Positions 22,843 to 31,674 of a stretch of DNA of 64,000 nt are shown piece after piece. The notes under the pieces were generated by a model that worked only from the letters and a program-made list of their open reading frames with translations, was not told the origin of the DNA and did no database searches. A program made the position numbers and the translations under genes. Source of the DNA: Scybalosoma faecavium (GTDB lineage Bacteria > Bacillota > Clostridia > Christensenellales > Christensenellaceae); assembly GCA_018716135.1 (NCBI GenBank), contig DVKG01000007.1:1-64000 (forward strand), in the 5' to 3' direction. The number at the start of each line of letters is the position of its first letter. Within the stretch, counting starts at the first letter, position 1.

Positions 22843-23799
22843 TCAGAACTCTTCTTTTATGCTGCGAAGGAACAGATTCTGCATAGTTTCTATAGGCTCC
22901 GAGCCGAGCTCGATGACGTTGTATATTGTCTCGGTTATCGGAAGCTCAACTCCGTATTTGTGCGCAAGAGTCATCATGGCGCGGGTGGTGGAAACGCCCT
23001 CCGCGAGTTTTTCCAGTCTTTCGCCTTTTATAAACATTTCGCCGAACATTCTGTTTCGAGAGAATGTAGAAAAGAGCGTCGCTTCGTAGTCTCCCAGATG
23101 TGCCAGACCGTAAGCGGATATAGGCTCTCCTCCCATAGCGGCGATCAGGCGGCTGACTTCTCTCGCGCCGCGCGCCATGAGAGCGCCCTTGAGTCCTGTG
23201 AGAGCGGCGCCGTCCAGCATCCCCGCGGCGATACCCATGACGTTTTTGGCTGCGGCTCCCACTTCGCTGCCTATTATGTCCGTGCCGTAATAAAAGCGGA
23301 TAGACCCTCCCGAGAGAGTATGTACGAGCGACCGAGTGACCTCTGCGGATTCGGAGTCTATGACCATGCACCCGGGGCAGCCCTGCGAATAGGTCTGAAC
23401 ATGACCGGGACCGACCCATACCGCGGTTTTACATGGTGTGTAATCAGCTACGACCTGAGATAGTCTCAATCCGCTGTGCTCCTCCAACCCTTTCATGCAC
23501 AGAACTATCAGCTTGTCGTCGATGTTATAGCGTGAAATCTGCTGCATAAGAGATCGGAGAGACTGCGCCGCGATGGAAATAAAAATTGTATCGCTGCTAA
23601 GAGCGAGACTGAGATCATCGGTAAAAGTAACTTTTTCGTTAAATTGAAGGTATTCCGTGCGTCTGCTGTCTCTGAGCTGCCGGAGATGCGGAGAGCCTGA
23701 CCTGCCGTATACATAAACGCCGCTTATGCCCTCTCTTTCGCTGAGATACCAGCCTATGAAGCTGCCCCATCTGCCGCAGCCCAACACGCTCACCTGCAT
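22843..23799 (-). CDS. gpsA: NAD(P)-dependent glycerol-3-phosphate dehydrogenase-like protein
   Basis: 318 residues from MQVSVLGCGRWGSF; the ATG at 23799 has AAGGAG nine bases upstream. The dinucleotide loop is GCGRWG. The catalytic Lys lies in GSEVGAAAKNVMGIAAGM. The family block normally reading GPSHA is GPGHVQTYSQG here, so this is a divergent member. GpsA makes sn-glycerol-3-phosphate for phospholipids from dihydroxyacetone phosphate. A paralogue acting on another substrate is possible. It has a consensus-spaced promoter and a leader hairpin. Confidence 0.8.
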   Translation of the reverse strand: MQVSVLGCGRWGSFIGWYLSEREGISGVYVYGRSGSPHLRQLRDSRRTEYLQFNEKVTFTDDLSLALSSDTIFISIAAQSLRSLMQQISRYNIDDKLIVLCMKGLEEHSGLRLSQVVADYTPCKTAVWVGPGHVQTYSQGCPGCMVIDSESAEVTRSLVHTLSGGSIRFYYGTDIIGSEVGAAAKNVMGIAAGMLDGAALTGLKGALMARGAREVSRLIAAMGGEPISAYGLAHLGDYEATLFSTFSRNRMFGEMFIKGERLEKLAEGVSTTRAMMTLAHKYGVELPITETIYNVIELGSEPIETMQNLFLRSIKEEF

Positions 23800-23830
23800 G
23801 GAAATAATCTCCTTAAATTTCTGAAATATA

Positions 23831-23850
23831 AAATACGGAAAACCGTATTT
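23831..23850. promoter_or_regulatory. Palindrome at the gpsA-like transcription start
   Basis: AAATACGG-AAAA-CCGTATTT, a perfect 8-bp inverted repeat a few bases downstream of the minus-strand -10. It could be an operator or a leader hairpin. Confidence 0.5.
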
Positions 23851-23853
23851 AAA

Positions 23854-23882
23854 AGTATACAACATTTCCGCTCCCAATGCAA
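23854..23882 (-). promoter_or_regulatory. Promoter of the gpsA-like gene
   Basis: On the minus strand TTGCAT (23882-23877) and TATACT (23859-23854), spacer 17. Confidence 0.75.
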
Positions 23883-23898
23883 CGCTTGAAAAGGCGGT

Positions 23899-23927
23899 TT
23901 GACTTTGTGTCGATATTTAGATATACT
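23899..23927 (+). promoter_or_regulatory. Promoter of the DUF4203-like gene
   Basis: TTGACT at 23899-23904 and TATACT at 23922-23927, spacer 17; AAGGAGG follows at once, so the leader is very short. Confidence 0.75.
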
Positions 23928-23945
23928 ATCCGCAAGGAGGATAAA

Positions 23946-24566
23946 ATGGAGCTGAGTGTAGAGACATATAATGTGATATATTGCGGAGTATGCGTGCTGC
24001 TGGGTGCGGCATTCTGCTTCTTTGGATACAAGCTTTTGCGGCTGCTCATGGCTGCGGCCGGGTTTGTGGCAGGCTTTTCGTTAGGAATGATGTATATAGA
24101 GACAACGTCGGAAACGACGACGCTTCTCATATGTATACTTGTAGGCTTGGCAGGAGCTGCGCTGATGTATTTTGTATACAGCATCGGCGTTTTCGCGGCA
24201 GGCGCCGGCATGGGCGCGAGCATAGCTAAGATTGTACTTCCCATGCTTGCCATACCGCAGGGCGGCGGCTTTGCTATTGTATTGACGATAGTATTGGGGC
24301 TGTTGGGCGGAATACTTGCTCTGGTGATTAAGCGGACGATTATTATAATAAGCACGGCGTTTGTAGGCGCGGAGGTGACGGTCAACGGCGTAGTAATGAT
24401 TGCGACGGGGAGCGCGGCGAGCTTGGATATAAGCAGCGCAGAGAAGATGCTGGACGGTTTGAAAAGTATCTCAATTACAGATAAAGACGTGTATTTTGTC
24501 GCGGCGATTGCTCTGGCTGTGGTGGGGATACTCGTGCAGTACTTTAAGACTGCGGCCAAAAAATAA
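23946..24566 (+). CDS. Multi-pass membrane protein, DUF4203/TMEM198-like
   Basis: 206 residues with about seven hydrophobic segments and many small residues (Gly and Ala) inside them. The series of short glycine-rich helices resembles DUF4203/TM7S3-TM198 domain proteins of unknown function. The ATG at 23946 follows AAGGAGG. The one larger soluble stretch is near residues 150-185. It is divergent from the gpsA-like gene and has its own promoter and terminator. I can offer no function. Confidence 0.75.
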   Translation: MELSVETYNVIYCGVCVLLGAAFCFFGYKLLRLLMAAAGFVAGFSLGMMYIETTSETTTLLICILVGLAGAALMYFVYSIGVFAAGAGMGASIAKIVLPMLAIPQGGGFAIVLTIVLGLLGGILALVIKRTIIIISTAFVGAEVTVNGVVMIATGSAASLDISSAEKMLDGLKSISITDKDVYFVAAIALAVVGILVQYFKTAAKK

Positions 24567-24571
24567 TATAG

Positions 24572-24608
24572 AATATGCAAAGCGTTTTTCCGAGCCTGCA
24601 TATTTTTT
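24572..24608 (+). terminator. Terminator of the DUF4203-like gene
   Basis: AATATGCA / TGCATATT, 8-bp stem with a 17-base loop and a following T-run. Confidence 0.75.
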
Positions 24609-24646
24609 GCAGCCGGTCTTTTCTGACTTAGAATTTACAAACAGCA

Positions 24647-24677
24647 TAAAAAGCCCCCGCACATCAAAAGCGGGGGC
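24647..24677 (-). terminator. Terminator of the rdgB-phosphodiesterase operon
   Basis: On the minus strand GCCCCCGC / GCGGGGGC (8-bp stem, nine-base loop) followed by TTTTT. Confidence 0.9.
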
Positions 24678-24693
24678 AGAGCTTTATCAAAAC

Positions 24694-25173
24694 TTAATAT
24701 ACGGCCAGGACGCGGTGTTCCGACTTGAATTCGCCGTTTTTTATTGTAACTATGGCATATGTGGGCAGCTGGGAAGCGAGCGAACCCGGGTTGAGGAGAA
24801 AAATTCCTTCTTCATAACGCCCGACCGGCCTGTGCGTATGGCCGAAAAACACTGCGTCCGCGCCTATGTCCAGAGCGGTGTACACCAGCTTGTCCAGAGA
24901 TTGCTTGACGTCGTGGACATGACCGTGGAGTACAAGTATGCGCAAACCGTTCACGGTCTGTACGATCTGCCAAGGCGCGCGGTTGAGGTCGCAGTTCCCG
25001 CGGACTCTGATTATGCGCTCCGAAGGTATGGGCAAATCGAAAGAGTCTAAATCGGCTATTCCGTCACCCATGTGGAATATGTAATCTGCGTCGGGGTTGA
25101 GCTCGATGGCGGCCTGCAAATTTTCCAGAGAGCGGTGCGTGTCTGATACTGTGAGAATTTTAGTCATTGTCAT
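24694..25173 (-). CDS. YfcE/MJ0936-family metallophosphodiesterase
   Basis: 159 residues of calcineurin-like fold. Metal-binding motifs are VSDTHRS (DxH), MGDGIAD (GD), RGNCD (GNxD), LHGHVHD (GHxH) and FGHTHRP. Small proteins of this family hydrolyse phosphodiesters; the natural substrate is usually unknown. The start overlaps the rdgB stop by 14 bases, and the two genes form a unit common in Firmicutes. A second in-frame ATG six bases later is an equally possible start. Confidence 0.93.
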   Translation of the reverse strand: MTMTKILTVSDTHRSLENLQAAIELNPDADYIFHMGDGIADLDSFDLPIPSERIIRVRGNCDLNRAPWQIVQTVNGLRILVLHGHVHDVKQSLDKLVYTALDIGADAVFFGHTHRPVGRYEEGIFLLNPGSLASQLPTYAIVTIKNGEFKSEHRVLAVY

Positions 25174-25759
25174 GCCCTGCTTCTATCATCTGCTGCATAG
25201 CGGCGAGAGCACGTGCGCGATGACTTATTTTATTCTTGATCTCTGCGGGGAGTTCGCCGAAAGTCACGCCGTATTCCGGCAGGAAGAATAGAGGATCATA
25301 TCCGAAACCGCCTTCTCCGCGCTCCTCGTCCAGGAGAATTCCGCTGCATTCGCCTTCGCAGCTGTACAGCACGTCGCCGCCTTTGGCCAGTACGAGCGCG
25401 CAGGCATAATGACATGTGCGCTGTTCAGGTGCGAAGCGTCGTGTCTCTTCTACGATTTTCCTGTTGTTGGCTTCGTCCGTGCCTTCTTCGGAATAACGTG
25501 CGGAATAAACGCCGGGCGCGCCTCCCAGGCAGTCTACGCATATTCCGGAATCGTCCGCAAGAACGGGGCAATCTGTTAACAGACTTATCTCCGTTGCCTT
25601 TTTGGCTGCGTTAGCGAGGAAGGTGTCGCCGTCTTCGACGACGTCCGCGTCGATACCCGCGTCGCGAAGAGAGAGTATATCGTCAAAAAGCCCGGAGAAT
25701 ATAGCTTTTATTTCTTTTACTTTACCTGCGTTTTTAGTTGCAATTACAAGCTTGGACAT
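25160..25759 (-). CDS. rdgB: XTP/dITP diphosphatase (RdgB/HAM1)
   Basis: 199 residues. It removes non-canonical purine nucleotides (XTP, dITP) from the pool, protecting DNA and RNA. Visible are IATKNAGKVKEIKAIF at the N-terminus, the catalytic ADDSGICVDCLGGAPGVYSARY block near residue 68, EGGFGYDPLFFLPEYG near 150 and SHRARAL near 180. The length is standard. It overlaps and probably couples to the phosphodiesterase gene. Confidence 0.97.
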   Translation of the reverse strand: MSKLVIATKNAGKVKEIKAIFSGLFDDILSLRDAGIDADVVEDGDTFLANAAKKATEISLLTDCPVLADDSGICVDCLGGAPGVYSARYSEEGTDEANNRKIVEETRRFAPEQRTCHYACALVLAKGGDVLYSCEGECSGILLDEERGEGGFGYDPLFFLPEYGVTFGELPAEIKNKISHRARALAAMQQMIEAGHDND

Positions 25760-25829
25760 AACATAACCCTTTCCCTGTTTTACTCGAAACTATTTTATCA
25801 CATACCGTGGTTCGCCGCAATACGCGGCG

Positions 25830-25858
25830 TTGCAACTTTGAGCGCAGTACGTTATAAT
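25830..25858 (+). promoter_or_regulatory. Promoter of rqcH
   Basis: TTGCAA at 25830-25835 and TATAAT at 25853-25858, spacer 17. CGCCGC-AATAC-GCGGCG (25813-25829) just upstream is a palindrome in the divergent rdgB-rqcH gap. Confidence 0.8.
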
Positions 25859-25887
25859 GCTTATTAAAAGGGGAAGCGAGGATAAAG

Positions 25888-27615
25888 ATGACATTAGACG
25901 GGATTACGCTGGCGGCGGCGGTCAGAGAGCTGCAATTCGTCGAAGGCGCAAAAATAGAAAAAATACAAATGCCTGCGGCGGACGAGATATTGCTCCAACT
26001 GCATACGCAGGAGGGTAAAAAGAGGCTGATGCTCAGCTCGAACGCATCGTCATGCAGAGTATGCCTGACGTCTGCCGTAAAAAAGAATCCGCCTCAGGCC
26101 CCGAGCTTCTGTATGCTGCTGCGAAAACACCTGACCGGCGGACGCATAACGGGCATACGCACGGCAGGCCTGGAGAGAATAGTTCGAGTGGAGATAGAAG
26201 CGGCGGACGAAATGGGCGAGAAGCGGGATTTCGCTCTTGTGGCGGAGATAATGGGCAAGCACAGCAACATAATCGCACTGTCCGGAGAGACGATAATAGG
26301 TTCTGCGCGGCGCGTCACGTTCGATACGAGCAGCGTGCGCCAGGTTTTGCCGGGGATGAGATACGAGCAGCCTCCGCTGAAGCCGGATATTCGCGAGGCG
26401 CAGGAGAGCGAGCTCGCCGGAGCGGCTCTGCCCATGGCGCTGGTGGAGAAATTTGCAGGCGTATCTCCCGCTATGGCTCGGGAAATAACATACAGGTATT
26501 TCGGAACGGAAGACAACGTGATATTAGGAAAGGCGGCGGCGGAGTTCGCACAGTTCGCTGCGGATTTTGTCAGGAAGCTGCTGAGCGAGCCGGAGCCTGT
26601 CACATATACTAACGCAGACGGCCTGCCCGTGTTTTTCGCGCCTATACCTTTCGAGACGCGCGATTCCGCCTCTGCCTCCGGCGCGGCGAGCGTGAATCGA
26701 ATGATAGACGATTTTTACACCTCGAGGGAGCAGTTTTCCGCTCTGTCTCAGCAGAAGGCTCATCTTCAGAAGGCGGTGCGCAAGCATCTGACTCGGGCGA
26801 GGAAAAAACACGCTATGCTCGCGGAGACTATAGCCTCGGAAGATAGAATAGAAAAATACAGAGTGCGCGGCGAGCTGCTCACGGCTAATATGTACAGAAT
26901 AAAACGCGGAGAGAGCAGCGTGGAGGTGGACAACTACTACACAGGCGAAAAAGAGCGCATACCTATGGACGTGAAGATAAGTCCGGCGGCGAATGCGCAG
27001 AAGTATTTTAAAAAGTATGCCAAGCAAAAGACGGCGATAGCCCTGGCGAAAAAAGGGATAGCAGCGGCGGAGGACGAGGTGAAGTATCTGGAGGATACGC
27101 AGTTTGCCATAGACGACGCGGCGAATACTGAGGAAGCGGCCGAAATAAAAGCAGAGCTGAGAGCGGGCGGATACCTGCCCGAGGTCGGAAAGAAGCAGAA
27201 GAAAAAAGAGGAGCGCAGATCCTCTCCGAAGGAATTTGTCTCAAGCGACGGATTTCGCATATTTGCAGGCAGGACGGGAGTGCAGAACGATATGCTGACT
27301 ATGCGCATGGCGGATAAGACGGATATATGGATGCACGCGCGCAATATGCCGGGCGCGCACGTGGTCATATTCCTGGACGGGCGGGAGCTGACGGAGACGG
27401 CGCTCGGAGAGGCCGCGAATATAGCCGCGGTGTATTCCAAAGGAAAAGCGTCGCCGAAGGTCGAGATAGATTACTGCCCCGCCGGCAACGTGTGGAAGGC
27501 AAGAGGAGCGAAACCGGGCAGGGTATACTACGAAGGGCACAGAACGTATGTGGTCGAGCCTGACGCGGCCCTCGCGGCTAATCTTGCCAAGGAGACGGAA
27601 CATGAGGACGCTTGA
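25888..27615 (+). CDS. rqcH: RqcH (Rqc2/NEMF homologue, NFACT protein)
   Basis: 575 residues. It binds stalled 50S-peptidyl-tRNA complexes and recruits tRNA-Ala to add alanine tails that mark the chain for degradation. The NFACT-N domain starts MTLDGITLAAAVREL and contains IMGKHSNIIAL near residue 125. A coiled-coil region follows (about 280-400), then the NFACT-R domain (IFAGRTGVQNDMLTMRMADKTD) and the C-terminal KARGAKPGRVYY. The Asp-Arg pair of studied RqcH proteins aligns here with Glu96-Arg97. Older names are FbpA or fibronectin-binding protein. Confidence 0.95.
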   Translation: MTLDGITLAAAVRELQFVEGAKIEKIQMPAADEILLQLHTQEGKKRLMLSSNASSCRVCLTSAVKKNPPQAPSFCMLLRKHLTGGRITGIRTAGLERIVRVEIEAADEMGEKRDFALVAEIMGKHSNIIALSGETIIGSARRVTFDTSSVRQVLPGMRYEQPPLKPDIREAQESELAGAALPMALVEKFAGVSPAMAREITYRYFGTEDNVILGKAAAEFAQFAADFVRKLLSEPEPVTYTNADGLPVFFAPIPFETRDSASASGAASVNRMIDDFYTSREQFSALSQQKAHLQKAVRKHLTRARKKHAMLAETIASEDRIEKYRVRGELLTANMYRIKRGESSVEVDNYYTGEKERIPMDVKISPAANAQKYFKKYAKQKTAIALAKKGIAAAEDEVKYLEDTQFAIDDAANTEEAAEIKAELRAGGYLPEVGKKQKKKEERRSSPKEFVSSDGFRIFAGRTGVQNDMLTMRMADKTDIWMHARNMPGAHVVIFLDGRELTETALGEAANIAAVYSKGKASPKVEIDYCPAGNVWKARGAKPGRVYYEGHRTYVVEPDAALAANLAKETEHEDA

Positions 27616-28519
27616 AGAAATACTGGACGAATACGCCAAAAAACAGGCAAAAGCAAGAGCCAAAGCCGAGCAGGAGGAACGCGCTTTTTTTGAAGACAAT
27701 GCAGAGGTGCTGAGCAAGAAAAACGAAATGCGTCATGCCGCGCTGGCATACATGAAAGACTGCCTGACCGAGGGCGTGCAGCCGGACAGAGAGCGCGCCG
27801 AGAGTGTGGTGGACAGTATAAAAAAAGGAGTGCCCGTGTTTTCTCCGAAATATGAATGTTCCGCCTGCGGAGATACCGGATTTATAAAGACAGACAGGGG
27901 AGCGGTGTTTTGCGATTGCCTTCTGGAGCGCATGTATTGCGAGATTTACGGCGGTCAGAATGTAGAAGAGCTGGCGGGCGAGTTTTCTAAATTTGACAGA
28001 GGCATTTTTAAAGACAGAAAACAGCTCGAGGATGCGGAATACGTCAGAGATCTCCTGCTGGAATACATAGAAGAATTTCCGAATAATGCCACGCGGACAG
28101 TGCTGTTTATGGGCGAGGCAGGTCTGGGAAAGACGTTTCTCATGAGCGCGTTGGCAAAAGAGCTGTACAAAAAGACGCGCCGCGTGCTGTTCATAGATTC
28201 TTTTTCGCTGTTTTCGGCATTTCATAAAAACAGACTGGGCACTCTGAACGCGCTGGACCCTATTTTCGATGCGGATGTGCTCATGATAGACGATTTGGGA
28301 ACGGAGCCGTTCACTCAGAACGTGACGCGCGAGTATTTTTTCAGACTTATAGAATACCGCACATTGCACCGTATGCACACGTTTGCGACTACAAATTTAG
28401 GATATGCGGCGCTCAAGGAGAGATACACCGAAAAGAGCGTATCCCGAATGCTCTCGACCGACCGCGCCGCGGTATTGGATTTCCATGGCAGAGATCTGAG
28501 GCTGGACAAAAAAGGCTGA
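27602..28519 (+). CDS. DnaC/DnaI-like AAA+ ATPase with zinc-finger-like cysteines
   Basis: 305 residues from the ATG at 27602, which overlaps the rqcH stop by 14 bases with AAGGAGACGG upstream. A cysteine cluster (CSACGDTGF, FCDCLLERMYC) near residues 85-120 precedes the ATPase. Walker A is GEAGLGKT near 171 and Walker B is VLMIDDLGTE. The C-terminal half follows the DnaC/IstB pattern (FATTNLGYAALKERYTEKSVSRM). Such proteins load replicative helicase. With no IS21 element or primosome genes beside it, the exact role stays open. Confidence 0.88.
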   Translation: MRTLEEILDEYAKKQAKARAKAEQEERAFFEDNAEVLSKKNEMRHAALAYMKDCLTEGVQPDRERAESVVDSIKKGVPVFSPKYECSACGDTGFIKTDRGAVFCDCLLERMYCEIYGGQNVEELAGEFSKFDRGIFKDRKQLEDAEYVRDLLLEYIEEFPNNATRTVLFMGEAGLGKTFLMSALAKELYKKTRRVLFIDSFSLFSAFHKNRLGTLNALDPIFDADVLMIDDLGTEPFTQNVTREYFFRLIEYRTLHRMHTFATTNLGYAALKERYTEKSVSRMLSTDRAAVLDFHGRDLRLDKKG

Positions 28520-28637
28520 TAAGCTGATAAAAAAGTAATTTAGATGTACATTATAGCAAAATATGTAAAATTAAGCTCGGAATGTGTTATAATATATAAA
28601 GCATTCTGAGGACATAAATCTAAAAGGGAGAACAGCT

Positions 28638-29474
28638 ATGAGGAGATTTTCGGCTTTTTTATTGGCGCTGCTGATGTGCTTCGCGGCGGTCGGCTGTTCG
28701 GGCGGCGGAGCTGCGGAGCTGACGGCGACGGCTGTGGATGTGGGCGACGGAGACGCGCATATTATAACTGTGCCGGACGGAGGCGCTGTGGTTATAGACA
28801 CGGGACTTTCCGGCGCGTATTCTGCTTTGAAAGAGACGCTGCAGAATAAAGGCATATCTAAGATAGACGCGCTGGTGATAACGCATCCGCACAAAGACCA
28901 CATAGGAGGCGCGGCGCAGCTTGTGCGTGATTTTGAAATAGGGACGTGCTGGCAGATAGCGGCGGGTCAGGAGGAAAACAACCTAGTAAAAGAGCTGAAT
29001 GCGGATTTGGATGGGAAAGGAATCGAGCGCAGGACGGCGCAGAGAGGCGAAAGCTTTGAAGTAGGCGGCGTCAAGTTCGAATTTCTCGCGCCGGATGTCT
29101 CGGACAGCGACAGCGACCTTAACAATATGAGCGCGGTGCTGAAATTTGAATACGGCGGCAAGAGCTTCCTGTATATGGGAGACGCCAAAAAAGACGCCGA
29201 GGAGCTTCTCATGAGCAGATACTCAGACCTCAAATGCGACGTGCTCAAGGTGGGGCATCACGGAGAGAAAAACGCTACGGGCAAGGATTTCGCAGCGGCG
29301 GCGTCGCCTCAAATTGCGGTGATATGCGCGGACGCGGCTTTGGACGATGAGGAAGCGCACTCGAAGACGCTCTCTCGGCTGAAAAACGTCGGCGCGAACA
29401 TCTATCGGACAGATACTGACGGAAATATAGAAATAACCGTGCGCGGCGGAGAGCTTGAGGTAAAGACGGGCTGA
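28638..29474 (+). CDS. ComEC/Rec2-like metallo-beta-lactamase-fold lipoprotein
   Basis: 278 residues. The signal peptide has a lipobox (AAVGC at about residue 20), so the protein is a membrane-anchored lipoprotein outside the cell. The hydrolase domain has THPHKDHIGG (HxHxDH), YMGDAKKDAEE and VGHHGEKNA, as in the C-terminal domain of ComEC, which is thought to degrade the non-transported DNA strand. Free-standing exported versions are widespread and of unsettled substrate. GGGAGA precedes the ATG. It lies between the DnaC-like gene and mnmA. Confidence 0.9.
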   Translation: MRRFSAFLLALLMCFAAVGCSGGGAAELTATAVDVGDGDAHIITVPDGGAVVIDTGLSGAYSALKETLQNKGISKIDALVITHPHKDHIGGAAQLVRDFEIGTCWQIAAGQEENNLVKELNADLDGKGIERRTAQRGESFEVGGVKFEFLAPDVSDSDSDLNNMSAVLKFEYGGKSFLYMGDAKKDAEELLMSRYSDLKCDVLKVGHHGEKNATGKDFAAAASPQIAVICADAALDDEEAHSKTLSRLKNVGANIYRTDTDGNIEITVRGGELEVKTG

Positions 29475-29571
29475 GAAAAATACGATAAGTCAGATAATAA
29501 TATAAAAAGATAAGCAGCTTTAGACGGGAGAAGTATGAGAAATTGCTCCCGGCTGAAATTTGGAGGCATAA

Positions 29572-30654
29572 TTGGATACGAGAGACAGAGTAGCAGTGGG
29601 AATGAGCGGAGGAGTGGACTCCGCGGTGACGGCTTTGCTTTTGAAGGAGCAGGGCAGGGAGGTCGTCGGCGTATTTATGAAAAACTGGGATGAAACGGAT
29701 GACGACGGGGCGTGTTCGGCGGCGGAGGATTATAACGACGTGCGCCGCGTCTGCGATCAGATAGACATTCCGTATTATTCTGTCAACTTTCAAGATGAAT
29801 ATTGGCAGAGAGTGTTTAAATATTTTCTCTCCGAATACGAGGCGGGGAGAACGCCGAATCCCGACGTGCTTTGCAACAAGGAGATAAAGTTCGACGCATT
29901 TTTGAACTTTTGCATGGATATGGGCGCGGCCTCTCTCGCGACGGGGCATTACGCTCAGATAGACAGGCGGGAGGACGGAGCGCATCTGCTCAAGGGTGCA
30001 GACCCGGGGAAGGACCAGTCTTATTTCCTGTGTATGCTCAACAAGGCTCAGATTGAGCGGGCGGAATTCCCCGTCGGAGGAATGCTGAAGAGCGAGGTGA
30101 GGGACATCGCGAGAAAGCACGGGCTGAAGGTGGCGGAGAAGAAGGATTCCACGGGAATATGTTTTATAGGCGAGAGAAAGTTCCGTGATTTTCTGCGCAG
30201 ATATATGCCGGCGCGTCCGGGCGTTATACGCACGCTCTCGGGAGAAAAAGTCGGAACGCACATAGGGCTGATGTACTACACTCTCGGCCAGCGCCGCGGT
30301 CTGGATATAGGCGGATGCGGCACGGGCGAAAGATGGTTCGTGGCGAAGAAGGATTTGGAGACAAACACTCTGTATGTCGTGCAGGGAGATGCTCCGGAGC
30401 TGTATTCGACAGAGCTGCTGACAGGCAAATTCAATTTTATTTCTACAGAATACACAGGGGAATTCGACTGCTGCGCAAAAGTCAGATATCGCCAGCCGGA
30501 TCAGCGCGCGCGTGCTTTCGTGGAGGACGGCAGGATAAGGCTGAAATTCGAGAAGCCGCAGCGAGCGGTGACTCCCGGTCAGTATGCGGTTTTGTATATT
30601 GGAGACGAGTGCATAGGCGGCGGAGTGATAGACGAGGTTATCGGCGCGGTTTAA
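29572..30654 (+). CDS. mnmA: tRNA-specific 2-thiouridylase MnmA
   Basis: 360 residues. It thiolates wobble uridine 34 in tRNA for Lys, Glu and Gln, using sulfur from a cysteine desulfurase. The PP-loop is GMSGGVDSAV, the catalytic pair is Cys101 (VLCNKEIKFDAF) and Cys197 (STGICFIGER), and GKDQSYFL is conserved. The start is TTG at 29572, five bases after GGAGG; no suitable ATG is near. tRNA-Lys(TTT) and tRNA-Gln(TTG) in this window are its expected substrates, and nifS at 13366 the likely sulfur source. Confidence 0.96.
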   Translation: MDTRDRVAVGMSGGVDSAVTALLLKEQGREVVGVFMKNWDETDDDGACSAAEDYNDVRRVCDQIDIPYYSVNFQDEYWQRVFKYFLSEYEAGRTPNPDVLCNKEIKFDAFLNFCMDMGAASLATGHYAQIDRREDGAHLLKGADPGKDQSYFLCMLNKAQIERAEFPVGGMLKSEVRDIARKHGLKVAEKKDSTGICFIGERKFRDFLRRYMPARPGVIRTLSGEKVGTHIGLMYYTLGQRRGLDIGGCGTGERWFVAKKDLETNTLYVVQGDAPELYSTELLTGKFNFISTEYTGEFDCCAKVRYRQPDQRARAFVEDGRIRLKFEKPQRAVTPGQYAVLYIGDECIGGGVIDEVIGAV

Positions 30655-30775
30655 GACCGGAGGCGCCGTATGTCAAGCGGTGCATTCGACGAAAGGGCGC
30701 GGTCCCGTCGTTTTGACGCCGTGAGTATAAATTTTATATGTTGCCCGCGTGTTTCAGCAGGCAGAAGGAGATTGC

Positions 30776-31591
30776 ATGAAAATCAAAATACCAAAATACG
30801 TTCCGAAAACTCAGGAAGAAGCGGATTTCATAGAGGCGTTTGACCCTACGGTATACGCTTTGTCCAACCCTGCTGTTGCAGTGGACATGGTGCTTTTCAG
30901 CTATGACAAAAAGCTTAAAAAGCTGAAAACGCTGCTCATACAGCGCGGCGGCTTCCCGTATCGCGGAGATTGGGCGTACCCGGGCGGCTTCATCGAGAAG
31001 GGAGAATCTCTGGACGAGGCTGTTCAGAGAGAGCTTAAAGAAGAAACGGGCGTAGAGGGCGTATACGCCGAGATATTCACCGTAATGGGCGAGCCGGACA
31101 GAGACCCGCGCCAGCGCAATCTCTCGCCGGAGTTTCTCGCTTTTATGGATCACGAAAAACTCGTCCCCAAGGCGGGCGACGATGCGGCCAGGGCGCAGTG
31201 GTTCGACGTAGAGCATTTCGACATTCATGAGAATTACTATGAGGTAGGCGGCGCAACGGTAGTGGTTAAAGACATATCTCTGCTGCTTAAATGCGGAGAC
31301 GTTGAGCTGCATCCCAAGGTTAAGCGCACGATGGTTTATGGAGAGCATATATCTGTAGAGGATGAGATAATGGATACTGGAGGCTTCGGCTTTGACCATG
31401 CGACCATAGCTATTTACGGATTTATGGCTCTGCGCGACAAGCTGAACAGCACGGATATTGCATATAACATATTCAGCGGCGAATTTGAGCTTCAGGAGCT
31501 GCTGGGGCTGTATTATGCGGCAGGAGTAGAAGGCAAAAAGCCGAGACTGCTCGCGAACGGAAAATATACGTTCAAGCCGCAGGTAAAATGA
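30776..31591 (+). CDS. Nudix hydrolase-domain protein, possibly NrtR-like
   Basis: 271 residues from the ATG at 30776 with AAGGAG upstream. The Nudix box is complete near residues 75-97 (GGFIEKGESLDEAVQRELKEETGV). The protein is longer than simple Nudix enzymes, and residues about 180-271 form an extra domain (FELQELLGLYYAAG near the end). Nudix plus winged-helix layout is that of NrtR regulators of NAD metabolism, but the C-terminal match is not strong enough by eye to be sure. An ADP-ribose pyrophosphatase is the alternative. Confidence 0.75.
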   Translation: MKIKIPKYVPKTQEEADFIEAFDPTVYALSNPAVAVDMVLFSYDKKLKKLKTLLIQRGGFPYRGDWAYPGGFIEKGESLDEAVQRELKEETGVEGVYAEIFTVMGEPDRDPRQRNLSPEFLAFMDHEKLVPKAGDDAARAQWFDVEHFDIHENYYEVGGATVVVKDISLLLKCGDVELHPKVKRTMVYGEHISVEDEIMDTGGFGFDHATIAIYGFMALRDKLNSTDIAYNIFSGEFELQELLGLYYAAGVEGKKPRLLANGKYTFKPQVK

Positions 31592-31674
31592 ATTAATTAA
31601 ATTGAGCGGAGGCAGCGCTTGCAGGCGTTGTCTTTGCTCCTGATTAGATCCTGATTAGAAAAGGTAAGAGAACT

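Noticed and set aside
27602..28519. IS21-type IstB helper ATPase as evidence for an insertion sequence
   Set aside because: No IstA transposase or terminal repeats flank it, and the cysteine-rich N-terminal region fits a DnaC/DnaI-like loader better.
29275..30261. A 328-codon minus-strand frame opposite mnmA
   Set aside because: Shadow of the mnmA reading frame; no ribosome site and no recognisable domain.
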